From contig JAACMV010000014.1 in the NCBI GenBank assembly GCA_010909725.1, positions 1-64,000 of the forward strand: DNA of 64,000 nucleotides, given 5' to 3'. Shown here in pieces: positions 1-10,048 of the stretch; the stretch's first letter is position 1, and the number at the start of each line of letters is the position of its first letter. This stretch comes from Picochlorum sp. 'celeri'. Taxonomy: Eukaryota > Chlorophyta > Trebouxiophyceae. A program made the position numbers and the translations under genes. The notes beneath the pieces were generated by a model, which made no database searches, was not told where the DNA came from, and saw only the letters and a program-made list of their open reading frames with translations.

Positions 1-259
1 TACCCTGTGCCTGCGTCGTTCTCCCGGGCCAAGGGTAATGAGGGTAAATAAGACAATATTCACACCCAGTCCACTGCCGCTACGCCCATTCCAAAATTAA
101 ATATTCAAAACAAAAATAATAACCAATCCAAAAATATGAAAACATCAAAAAAATCCAAAATAAATCACAAAAATAACACCCACAACAAGACCAAAATACC
201 CTAACCAAAAAACACACGCCAACCAAAAAACACGCCAAAATAACAAAAAAATAGCTCAT

Positions 260-830
260 AATACCCTTTATATATGATAATGATAAGAACATACACAACA
301 ACAATCCACACCAGCAATAATAACAAGACACGAAAAGAAGAACAACCTGGAGATAGTAGGAGAGACTCACAGACAACATCTCATATCTGAGAGATAGAGA
401 ACGGTACAACGATAGGAAGAAGAAGGCAAGTGTATGAAAAGAATAAAAATAAAGAAAAGACATCATCATGAAAAAACAAGAATGAAATGAAAAAACAAAT
501 CGTCGTCTTCACAACAACAATACTGCTCAACAAGCTGCTCCACCAGACCTGAGCGACGGCGACAACAAGACCAGAGAGAGAGCAGTTTCAGTGTTCTAGT
601 ACTACGTCTACACAGTATGTTCCCAATAGTAGTAATAGTAGGAGTATAATTACGAGATATCGTTAAAGAAAAAATAGGGGGGAACACTCGTGTGTGTGGT
701 GTCATAGATAAGAAAGACTGCTGTTTTTATAGCTCCTCTCCAGCCCTGGCTGCTGTGTGTGCGTCCTCATCCAGGCTTCCTCGCATCAGAAGAGGTCTTT
801 GATGGGAAGGATCTGCTGGGAACAAGGTAA
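260..830 (+). repeat. Diverged duplication family 1, copy a
   Basis: This stretch matches 1430-1960 in order and orientation at an offset of about 1.13-1.17 kb. Shared landmarks are 'acaacaacaatc' near 295 and 1457, 'acctggagatag' near 347 and 1535 followed by 'actcacagacaa', and 'catcagaagaggtctt' near 783 and 1915. Identity is patchy with many indels, so it is an old duplication. No protein is conserved between the copies. Confidence 0.6.
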
Positions 831-1298
831 GAAGAATACCAATAAAAATAAGAAGAAGAAACACCCATCAGTAAAAAAAAAACTCCCACACCCAGTGCAA
901 AACATACAGTGGTCTGCTGCCACATGTCTGGAAGAAGAGGGAGCTTCTCGGAACAAGAAGAATGGCGATCTTCCCATCACCACCACTTGACTTGACTGAG
1001 ACCACCACAAAAAACATACCAACCAAACCAATCAAAAGGGTGTTGTATAAAAAAAACAGCAGCGTTATATACAACAACAACAAGAACAAGAGCAACCACA
1101 CACGACAGAAAATTGCACGCACAGATATGCACTGACCAACCAGAGTTGAGCCACGTCACATGCAATACAATAACACATTCCTCATCAATAATGCCACAAC
1201 GAACGATCTCTCGACACATTTTTAAAAATAACACTATACTACCCAAAGCGTTGCACCCCACGTGAAACAAGAACTCCTCCTCGGACACCACACACGAC

Positions 1299-1350
1299 AA
1301 GCTCTACTACTACTGTTACTATTACTGCTACTGCTATGAGTACTGCTACA
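1299..1350 (+). repeat. ACT/GCT triplet-rich tract
   Basis: An imperfect trinucleotide tract (tactactactg, ttactattactgctactgc) just upstream of the second copy of duplication family 1. A similar tract lies at about 2245-2310. No coding function is apparent. Confidence 0.6.
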
Positions 1351-1429
1351 CCACTAGACAACAGAACAACAAAGCAAAGCAAAGCAATCAAAAGAAGATA
1401 CTATCTCATACCAGTTACTACTAGTTAGA

Positions 1430-1960
1430 GAAATAGTAATAATGATAATAACATGCACAACAACAATCGATACGAGCAAGCAGCCAATAATAACAGGACG
1501 AAACACAAATACACACACACAAGAAGAAGATGAGAACCTGGAGATAGACTCACAGACAAGATATGAGATAGAGAGAGGTACAATAAGAAGTGTGTCAAAA
1601 GACATGAGACAAGAAAGAATGAAAAGAGTATTGTCTTGGTTTCACAACAAGAAGCAAGCTGAGGCAAGCACTGGAGTGACATTGCACCAATGCTTGAGTA
1701 TTTCAATATCATCATCATGCATGGCACATTGTCTTACTTAGACTACAGGTGTTGCAATGAGCATAGTAGGATAGCAATATATATATATACAATTGCGACG
1801 CTTCTTGATCTTGGAATGGTGGGAATGGGGAAGATCTTGTGGTGTTGAAAGACTGCTCCACAGCTCTATCCTCTCCTCTCCACCTGTGTGTGCTCCACAT
1901 ATCCAGGCGGCCCCATCAGAAGAGGTCTTCGATAGGGGAGAGAGCTACCAAAAAAACTAT
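1430..1960 (+). repeat. Diverged duplication family 1, copy b
   Basis: Second copy of the element at 260-830, in the same orientation. It keeps the 'acctggagatag...actcacagacaa' block and the 'catcagaagaggtctt' block in the same order and similar spacing. The gap between the copies is filled by unrelated simple sequence, so this is a dispersed direct duplication rather than a clean tandem array. Confidence 0.6.
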
Positions 1961-2046
1961 AACTACACTGCCGGTCAAACGTCCCTTGTGATGGGAGATG
2001 AAAAAAGCACGCTGAGTGTGTGGCCGAGCGGTGAAAGCGTGTGGTT

Positions 2047-2084
2047 TTGATGGTCGTCCTTTTTTATTGTCCTCATTTACGGAC
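2047..2084 (-). repeat. Inverted copy of the TCCGTAAA...AATAAAAAA motif
   Basis: Read on the bottom strand this segment starts with TCCGTAAA and runs through an A-rich core to GACGACC. The same motif occurs on the top strand at about 3714-3748, 4404-4440 and, more weakly, 4596-4628. The shared order is TCCGTAAA, a GA-CA-AATAAAAAA core, then a GACGACC-like end. Copies in both orientations suggest a dispersed short element, but no terminal inverted repeat or target duplication could be defined. Confidence 0.5.
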
Positions 2085-3664
2085 GGACACGCCCGAAAAA
2101 ACAAGAAAAAAGGTCGACCTCACCGATCGGTCCAATACCATGTCGGACCGATGCCTTCAGTCTATCTACCCTCTCCCTAAGAAGATGGATGAAAAAGACC
2201 TTTGAAGAAGAAGAGCTACACCTTTTGTTCTTCTTCTTCTCTACAACTATTACTATTGGTTTACTACTACTAAAAACAAACAACAATAATTACTGCTGTT
2301 GCTGCTCGAGAGGTAGAAACAACGAAGAGAGGAGTAGCACACAATGTGTGCTCACCCACCGTCCACAGACTCAACCAACAAAACAGCAGAACAGCTCCAT
2401 ACATATCTCCCCACACACACTGATTCGTGGATTCAGAAAACACAACAATAACACGAATAATCAAAAAATGTGTTCTAATCGGTCTACTCTATGGTATGCT
2501 AAGGAGTAGGACAACGTGTGAATATAGGATGGATGTGGACACTCACACATGCACAGAGATCTGTTGGAAATCATACAACACACCCTGCTGTCCTGACACG
2601 CGGCTGCTTTCTGAGCAGTATTTCTAGTAGTATGTCGTATCCTTGTACAAAATGAACAGAACAAAGGATATATAGCAGAATCAATCTGGTTTTGGTTGAA
2701 ATGATAGGTGTTGTCTATCCAGCAGACACTAGGAATGAATGTGGCCACCACAGGAGCTGCTCTGACCTGGATCAATGAATGTAGGAGCTACAACTACAGA
2801 AGAAAAAAAATTAAGGCTTCTCTGCTACACAACAACATTCAAAACGAAAACAAAGAACAAACAGAATGTATTCCCATGCGTTTGTATACCAGATTGGAAC
2901 AACAATACAAAAAGAGCCTGTGACAAGAAAGGAGGTGAGCTCACCCTCGATAGATTGGTTGTTGAATGGGGCTCTACTAGTATTTGACACCGTGTCGAAT
3001 AGTCGAGATTCAAAAGACCGCCAAGCAACAAGAACCAAGAAAAGGAGTTGAAAAGATGATTGCAACAGCAGGCACAGCCGCAAACAGAGGCAAGAAAAAA
3101 AGAAGCCACGCGCCAGGCTCGCTGGACAAATCGATCCATCTGTTCGAAAAAGAAAACAAAAGAAAGCACAAAAGCAAAAGGTGCAACGTTCGACGACAAA
3201 CAATGGGGTAGGTTCACCACAAGAGGCCCAGAGGTTGCATCCCACAACCACCCTTACTTGGTTTTCTTTCTACTGTCGTCCTTGACTTGATTCGATACTA
3301 TTTTTATTAAATGTTGGATTGACACGTGTAAGATTTGATCTAATCTTACAATCAATACTGCGCAGAGAAATGGTGGGACTCACGGTCGGTCCACATGAGA
3401 GTCCACATGAGAATGGATGGATGTCCACATGCTACACATATGCTGGTCCATCTGCCTCGGATGGACCCTCAGATGGACCGTCCATCCATAGCCTTAGAAT
3501 GTATGCGTACATTGCCAAACCACCACGATGACACACGATGATTGCATACAGACCACTAGTAAACCATGTAACAGATTAATAATGATGTTTATTACTTGAG
3601 AGTCGTAGGAGTGCTTGATGGCAGTGGAGAGTCTGTGTTGGTCTCACTGACACAACGTAGGGTC

Positions 3665-4245
3665 CGCTCTTGTCATCCACTCGACCGGAGACACAATTTC
3701 AACGTGATATTTAGTCCGTAAAAGGACACAATAAAAAAAGACGACCACGCGACAAGTTTGACAAGTTTGGCAAGTTTGACAGGTTGGGCAAGGTCACGAT
3801 TTTTTATTGTGTTCAATTACAGCAGAAAAACTCTTGGGTACTGGGAACGTGTATTGATCAATCTGGTGTACACAATTGTTGAATATGGGATTATTATGCT
3901 TGCAAAAACGTCCTGCCGACACCGCAACGAATGAAAGTCCCCATTAAAAAACACAGCTGGTCGTCGTCAATTCCGTTCACATTGGTTGGGACGAGGAGGA
4001 GGGGCCTGCAGAGCTGTCACCCATGGGCAGGAAGGGCCATTCATATGATTTATATACTCATAAGAAGTCCATCATACGACCCATATATGGCCACGTCCAC
4101 AGAGAAGGGCCCCTAACCGTTCCACGGGAAAGCCTTGGCAATCACAGTGGACAGAGCCACGACGTCCAGGACCTCTCTTTCTCCTGATGGGTTTCTGCAC
4201 GAATCGTTAATTGACATTGCAATACTGTTGAATCAAGCCAAATGA
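3665..4245 (+). repeat. Diverged duplication family 2, copy a
   Basis: Paired with 4351-5107. Long near-identical blocks include 'cgaccggagacacaatttca' (near 3682 and 4369), 'ttttattgtgttcaattaca' (near 3802 and 4660) and 'ctgcagagctgtcacccatg' (near 4005 and 4870). The offset rises from about 690 to about 860 bp between blocks because copy b contains extra sequence. The copies are far more alike than those of family 1, so this duplication is younger. Confidence 0.85.
3749..3794 (+). repeat. Short tandem repeat of GACAAGTTT-like units
   Basis: Four to five imperfect copies of a 9-10 bp unit (gacaagttt, gacaagttt, ggcaagttt, gacaggttg, ggcaagg). The tract lies inside copy a of duplication family 2 and is missing from copy b, where unrelated sequence follows the same upstream block. 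Confidence 0.75.
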
Positions 4246-4350
4246 GAGGGCATAAAAAACAAAACCAAGCTCAAGCAGGCGGGTGGCAGTGAGTGTGTTG
4301 CGCCAAGAGCACTAGCTTGTTCAACCCTGTGGCTCTGTCACTGGACTGTA

Positions 4351-5107
4351 TCCGCCCCTGTCATCCATTCGACCGGAGACACAATTTCAACAATGCTCGT
4401 CGTGTTTTCGTCCGTAAAAAGACACAATAAAAAAAACGACCACGCGACAAAAGTGGACAGTTCTGCACAAAAAAGTGACACCAGCGTGGAGATTTTTGAC
4501 ACCACCACGGATATGCACAATGGTCCAGTCCATCGATCCGTTGGATAGTAGAATATGTCACTCAGTCACTCTTTGACTCAACTCTACTCTTTTCTCTCCG
4601 TAAATGGAAACGATAAAAAAGAGCGACGGTGGTCCGGGGTTCGAGCCCCTACTCAATATTTTTTATTGTGTTCAATTACAGCAGAAAAACACTTGGGTAC
4701 TTGGGAATGTGTGTCGATCAGTCTAGAGTATCCAATTGCATTTAATATGCCATTATTACACTTGGAACAACGTCCTGCCGACATCGCAACGAATGAAAGT
4801 TCCCATTAAAAACACAGCTGGTCGTCGTCAATTCCGTTCGCATCACATTGGTTGGGACGAGGAGGAGGGGCCTGCAGAGCTGTCACCCATGGGCAGGAAG
4901 AGCCATTAATATGATTCATACTAAACCAATTATACCCATGTATGGCTACTTCCAGAGAGCGAGCGAGAGCGAGAGAGTGGTGTCCTTGACCGTTCCACGG
5001 CATTGCCTTAGCAACACGGCACGACGTCCAGGACCTGCTTTTGGTGGGTTTCTGCAGTAATCGTTTTTTAATTATCGTCCCAATAGTGTTGAATCAAGAC
5101 AAGGAGA
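4351..5107 (+). repeat. Diverged duplication family 2, copy b
   Basis: Second, longer copy of the 3665-4245 element. The extra sequence sits between the 'cgaccacgcgaca' block and the 'ttttattgtgttc' block and itself carries a third, degenerate TCCGTAAA motif. A pol III B-box-like string (ggttcgagcccc) occurs near 4639, but no tRNA cloverleaf can be folded around it. Both copies end near a shared 'tgttgaatcaag' string. Confidence 0.85.
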
Positions 5108-5312
5108 CAGCAGGAAAAAAAAGATCGAAATCAAGCAAGCCGAAACACAGAGAACTGTTTCCGAAGGCAAAGGTTCTCTGTGTACACAACAATGGATGTG
5201 AGCGTGCTTTCTGGCAAGTCTGAGATGTGAATGCAGCCATCAATCTTGCCAAGTTTTTCCCGTGGCAAGTCAATGGTGAGGAGAAAGCAAAAATCTTCCA
5301 AAAAAAATAAAA

Positions 5313-7575
5313 TTAAAATCCAGCTGGGGAGCCATCTTTCCTGGGATCCGAGGCCGCATGCAGGACCCTACTAGAGGGTCCTCTGTCTATTTTGATAGCC
5401 TGAACGACAGCCCCCCAATTTGTTGCATCCCATCTATGTCCTCTTCTCTCGAGAGCCTGTAGGAGATCGTCACTGTATTCAAACGAGATGCCACCCGAAC
5501 CCCAACGCTCTGCTTGCAGCGAGTCTGGCACCAACTGGTGGTGCAGGCGGGGCTGCCTCACTGCATCAAACAAGTCCTCCCCGTAGGCCACGGTTCTCAA
5601 AATTGTCTGCAAGACGGCAGAAATGATTCGAGGTCCCCCAGAAGCTCCAATGATAAGGCGAGGTTGATTGTCTTGGAGCAGAATCATGGGGCTCATACTG
5701 CTGAGAGGTTTCTTCCCTGGATAGATGAAATTTGACTCTGATGGGGGAATGCCATACACGTTGCTCTGGCTTGGTGTCGAAAAGTCATCCATCTGATTAT
5801 TCAACAAGATTCCAGTGGATGCGGAGATGACTTTGCTGCCAAAGCCAGTGTTGATCGTGGAGGTGAGGGAGACAGCCATGCCAGATTGGTCCACAATGCT
5901 CATATGGGAGGTTCCATGGTCGTCTGGCGACATTCCCCGTTCGACCACATTCCATTTCCCACCATAATCGGTCACATTACGAACATTATTATCCTGAATC
6001 ACAGACCGCAGTTCCTCCGCAAAAGCACGATCCAGCACATCCTCCATAATGTGCTCACTGGTTGGCCACGAGTTGCCGCTCCCTGGATCACCCAGAGACA
6101 TGCGTATTGCAAAAGCGTGTTTCATGGATTCGATTATTCTATGAAATCCGAGAGTCGATATACCTGCAAGTGGAAGGCTGTAGCCCTCCAAAATCCGAAG
6201 TGCCAACAAAACTGCTGCACTGCTGCTTGGAGGTGGAGGCATGAGAAACTCCAAACCAAAGGCCTTCCCCCGAACAGGCTCCCTCAGCGTCGCATCAGCT
6301 TTCTCAAAATCCTTTTTTGTAATGATACCACCATGTTGCCGAATATCGTTCACCAAAGAGTCGGTGTACTTCCCCTTGTAGAGGGCCTCAGGACCATGGT
6401 TGGCAACTGCACAGCATGATTCATCCATGGTTCATCCTCAAATCAGCAGCGTAAATTCAGCGAATCAATCAACCGTACCATCTTCCAGAACCTGGGCAAG
6501 CATTCCTCGCCTGCAGCAAGTCTCGTTTATTTTTGGTATCCTGTAGGAATTCAGTTTCTTGTCAAACACAAAAAATGTCCTCTTGAGATCATCTTCGGAT
6601 GCCTGCACAACGAATGTACGGTGAGATTAGACAACTCATCTCTTCAAAATTATCACGGTTCAATGCATACCTTGAAATTAGCGTTCTGGAGTGAGGATAC
6701 CAGATACGGATGGGCTGGAAACCCGTCCCTGGCAAGTTTAATGGCTGGCTGCAGGAGCTCTTTCCAAGGCTTAACACCATGCATAGAGTGCAGCAAGTAT
6801 AGTCCTTGAAGCTCTAAAGGCACCGCAATCGCCTTTCCACCCGTCAACGAAAGGTCTGGCTTGCCCTTGAACATATTTTTCCTTGCCTTTTGGGGGGCAA
6901 TCTCTCGAGCATCAATCACTTGTGCAGTGCTGTTTGGCAGTCTGCAAGTATGCATCTTGCGTGTCTGTCATTGATACGCCTTAAAGACAAAAGACAATAT
7001 ATGAAAACGTACCTCACCACCATAATATGCCCTCCACCAATGCCGCTGGCCATCGGATTGTACAAACCCTGACACAGGGCCGTCACCACTGCAGCATCTG
7101 CTGCATTCCCTCCGCCTCTCATCACCTCAACGCCTTGATCGGCACACCTACCATGATCTGATGCTACAGCGGCTCTTTCTGATTCGATAAACCTGGGCCT
7201 CCCACGAAAATCGTGAAGCATGTCGTAGCTGCCGAGAATGCGTCCCTCTGGACTCACCTGGTCCTTGCCACTCCCTTGCCCACTGCTGTAGCAAGGTGAA
7301 CTGCTCCTCCCGATGTAAAAGGATCCAGCGATTCCAATAAAAGCCAGCACTGCGTGATACCATTCTATGTGTGACACGAAATACGAGGCGACAAGAAGTA
7401 AAGGCCAACAGAACACATACCAGTCCCCACGACTCCCAGTTGCCATTGCCTGCTCCGCCCTGTCACCTGGTGCCTGCAAATACATTCGTATCCTATTGGT
7501 CTACTGTATCCCGAAGCCTGCAGACGAATGACATGCACATCTTACTTGTCGAGCAAACTCACGCCCTCCTGCCAT
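5313..7575 (-). CDS. GGT: Gamma-glutamyltransferase (glutathione hydrolase)
   Basis: Hydrolyses or transfers the gamma-glutamyl group of glutathione. Five exons on the bottom strand fit in phase: 7546-7575, 7013-7473, 6671-6941, 6479-6602 and 5313-6406, with introns of 72, 71, 68 and 72 bp and a product of about 659 aa. Family motifs visible are the GGGNAADA block, IGGGHIMVV, and DDHGTSH, whose Thr (about residue 461) is the autoprocessing and catalytic nucleophile; the GASGGPR block follows. An N-terminal hydrophobic segment (WYVFCWPLLLVASYFV) suggests a signal anchor, as expected for a type II membrane or vacuolar enzyme. The first exon (MAGGREFARQ) is the least certain part; Met codons at 7485 and 7446 are alternatives. 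It is transcribed divergently from the Mini-RNase III gene. Confidence 0.92.
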
Positions 7576-7892
7576 GGCGAGTCTGCACTCTCCACCTCCA
7601 AAGGGGCGGAAGAAGGTCCGGCCATAAATTTGTTCAATTGATTCCGCAGAGGCAACGTCTGGACCCCCTGGTAGGACGAAAGGCGATCCTGGCGGTGCAA
7701 CCCTCCCTGATTCGCAACATGGAGAGTGGCCACTCTCACAACGATCGTAGGAGAGAGAGATGGAAACAGAGAGATCTCCAGAGAACACGCAGTGTCGATG
7801 TCAATAGGAATTTCGAATCACATTGCCAGGGTATAATTATTTCCCGATATTCGTCCGCAAAATGCAGTCCCTGTAGGGTGTTGAGCAAGGAC
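7576..7892. other. Divergent intergenic region, GGT / Mini-RNase III
   Basis: About 317 bp between two divergent start codons, presumably holding both promoters. I see no TATA box at a meaningful distance and no repeated operator-like motif. Confidence 0.4.
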
Positions 7893-8560
7893 ATGCAGGT
7901 CTGTCGAGCACTCTCGGCTCCGCAGCAGCAACGGCAACTGTCCGGTACAGGCCACCTCGAGTATCTTAAAAGTCACGTAGGAAAAAACGTGCTGGCGTTC
8001 GGGGGGCAGCATAGACCGAGATGCATCGTCGCAGACGCAGGAAAACCTTCCAGGCCAGTCGAGCATGTTCTTCCTCCTGCCCCCGATTTGGGCGAGAGGA
8101 AGGCCGAGCAGTCTTGGAATGCATCATCACTAGCATTTTTGGGTGATAGCGTGTGGGAGGTACGTGGAAGACATGTGTGGCACTGTTGTTGTTGCCAAGG
8201 TAGTTTGCTCAGTGCGTCTGTATTGCCACGGTGCAGCTGTATGCAAGGAGGCGTCATTTTAGCCCGCCTTCGCACGCATCTCGGTATCGCCAGGCAGTTA
8301 TTGATCAGGTTCGGGCCGAGGCTCAGTCTGAGGCGTATCAAAAATTGCTCCATGGTGAGATACTCACAGCAAAGGAGGAGCAGGTGCTGCAGTGGGGGAA
8401 GAATGCGCCTGGAACGCTACCCAAAAGATTGAGTGCAGGCAAAGTGACACGATCGGTGTATCGAGAGGCGACTGCGCTAGAGTGCTTGGTGGGGTTCTTG
8501 TACGCTTCAAATGAGATGACAAGATTACACAGTATTATGAAATTTCTAGAGCTAGCATGA
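7893..8560 (+). CDS. Plastid Mini-ribonuclease III
   Basis: A catalytic-domain-only RNase III of the Mini-III type, which in bacteria matures 23S rRNA and in plants acts in plastid rRNA and intron RNA processing. Two exons, 7893-8159 and 8237-8560, are joined by a 77-bp GTACGT...CAG intron and give 196 aa. The spliced sequence reads [17 protein letters not shown], matching the family signature in which the Asp and the E/D residues bind metal. [15 protein letters not shown] and the [12 protein letters not shown] helix near the end are also typical. There is no double-stranded-RNA-binding domain, as expected. The first 80 residues ([18 protein letters not shown]...) look like a plastid transit peptide. 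Its stop lies 14 bp from the stop of the convergent MYB gene. Confidence 0.85.
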
Positions 8561-8574
8561 CCAAGGTTTTCAAT

Positions 8575-9685
8575 TCATGGATCTCGGAGTCTTTTTCCGT
8601 TGGTGTGAGGAGGAGCAAGTCTGCAACAGGACAAGTACATTGGTTGAATACATTGGTTGACAGGGGAATCACCCGCACATGGACAAGAATAAAGGCGTAC
8701 CCTGCTGTGATATCCGCTGCCATCTTGTCCATCATATCGATGGCCCCTCGATGCGATTCAGCAAATTCTTCTGCAGCATTCTGTTGGGCCTGGACAGGCA
8801 CCAGGCAAGGGCCAGCACCCTGTGGTTTGAAGACCACGCGTGAGGCATTCTTGGCAATGTCACTCTGTTTTTTCTGCATCATTCTGTCTGGTGCCGAATC
8901 CAAATGTCTAGCACTATTACAACTGTACTTGAAAGCAGGGGCTGCTAGAAGCGACGCTTCCAACAGGGCAGATTGGGCTAATGGAGGGAGCGATTTGAGC
9001 ATGCCCACGGCAGCATCCACAGATACCTTTGCAATGCCGCTGGGAAGCTTTGTCTCATCATCTAATGGCTTTCTATGCTGTTCTAAAGGTAAGAGAGGGG
9101 CCCTCGCTGCGTGCTGTCCCGAAAGAGGAGCTCGATTGCTCTGCTGCAGGGGCATGTGTAGTTCCTGATTGCCCCGACTGACAGCCCTGTGACGAGAGCT
9201 TTCCTTCGGGGGATTCTCCAGCAGCCACTCCAAGGTATAATTGCCGCTCACATATTTATTATCAAGCTGTTCTGTGGCGTATTTGCGTTTAAGAGTGGAG
9301 TTCCAATGATTCTTGACAGCGTTGTCGGTCCTGCCTGGGAGCAACTTGGCAATGACCGCCCACTTGTTTCCGTGAGCTCGGTGGGCATATATCACCACCG
9401 CGTCTTCCCACTCCGAAAACGGCTCTTTTTTAACCTCTGGGTTCAACTGATTGCACCATCTGAGCCTGCAACTCTTCCCCGAGCGTCCCGGGATACCACC
9501 AGCAATCACCGACCAGTTTTTTGGGCCGTGTTGCATGATAAGTCTACGTAGCAAATCATCTTCCTGCACTCGTCACACACACACACACACAATATGATAC
9601 CAAGTTTGTGGAGGAGAATGTGCTGCACTGTGCATACCTCGGCGGTCCAAGCGCCTTTTTTGAAATCGTCCATCGGTTGCGACAT
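8575..9685 (-). CDS. R2R3-MYB transcription factor
   Basis: DNA-binding regulator. Three exons (9638-9685, 8701-9563, 8575-8620; introns 74 and 80 bp) give about 318 aa. Repeat R2 runs from [17 protein letters not shown] to [12 protein letters not shown] with regularly spaced Trp residues, and R3 runs to [12 protein letters not shown] (residues about 9-110). The R2-R3 linker [10 protein letters not shown] and the very short N-terminus resemble the plant MYB44/3R-related group. The remaining 200 residues are Ala/Gln/Ser-rich with no further domain. If the last intron were retained the frame would run on to 8535; the spliced end is preferred because the 80-bp intron has good borders. Target genes cannot be inferred. 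Confidence 0.9.
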
Positions 9686-10048
9686 GACAGCGTGATTCCG
9701 TGTTCACCACATGCGTTCAATTTCGTGACACACAACAATTTTCACCATTGTAAATATGGGCATGCGCAGGCCCTCGCCTGGCACCTTGTCGAAACCAACC
9801 GACGATGGCAGTTAACAACGGACACGAAGAGACAATTCTTCCTTAATTCGATAGGCTTTGCAAATTTGCTCTTTCAAGCGCGATTGACCAGGCGATTGGA
9901 TCGTTGACCGGCCTTCTCCCACGGAGGCGAGAGGAGATGACTACCAAAGAAAACGCTGTTCAGCCGAGTACAGAGTTTAATATCCTGCAAAGTAAGTTGA
10001 GGCACGTTTCAAGGACCTGTCGCTGGCGTTGATCCGTCTGTTCGAGAA
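9686..10048. other. Divergent intergenic region, MYB / TPP enzyme
   Basis: About 360 bp. It may contain an upstream exon of the TPP enzyme at 9937-9991 (MTTKENAVQPSTEFNILQ) joined by a 55-bp intron to 10047, but the acceptor (ttcgag) is weak. Otherwise nothing recognisable. Confidence 0.4.

Larger units (their letters stand above)
1..5312. other. Repeat-rich region without supportable genes
   Basis: No reading frame here looks like a conserved protein and none joins to another through plausible splice sites. The top strand is A- and C-rich (CAACAA, GAAGAA runs) in the first 3.3 kb, which produces low-complexity frames rich in Leu, Phe, Cys and Ser on the bottom strand. The region holds two families of diverged duplications, triplet runs and a short motif repeated in both orientations, listed separately. 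No telomere repeat array is visible at position 1, so calling it subtelomeric is inference from the repeat content only. Confidence 0.6.

Noticed and set aside
1..60. Telomere repeat at the left edge
   Set aside because: The first bases show no tandem TTTAGGG- or TTAGGG-type array.
4630..4655. tRNA or SINE-like B box (ggttcgagcccc)
   Set aside because: No acceptor, D or anticodon arms can be paired around it, and the T stem has a mismatch. A chance match within duplication family 2 is more likely.
7371..8432. A 353-codon top-strand frame opposite the gamma-glutamyltransferase 5' end
   Set aside because: Most of it is low-complexity and antisense to conserved GGT exons. Only its last part (7893-8159) is used, as exon 1 of Mini-RNase III, which then splices into another frame.
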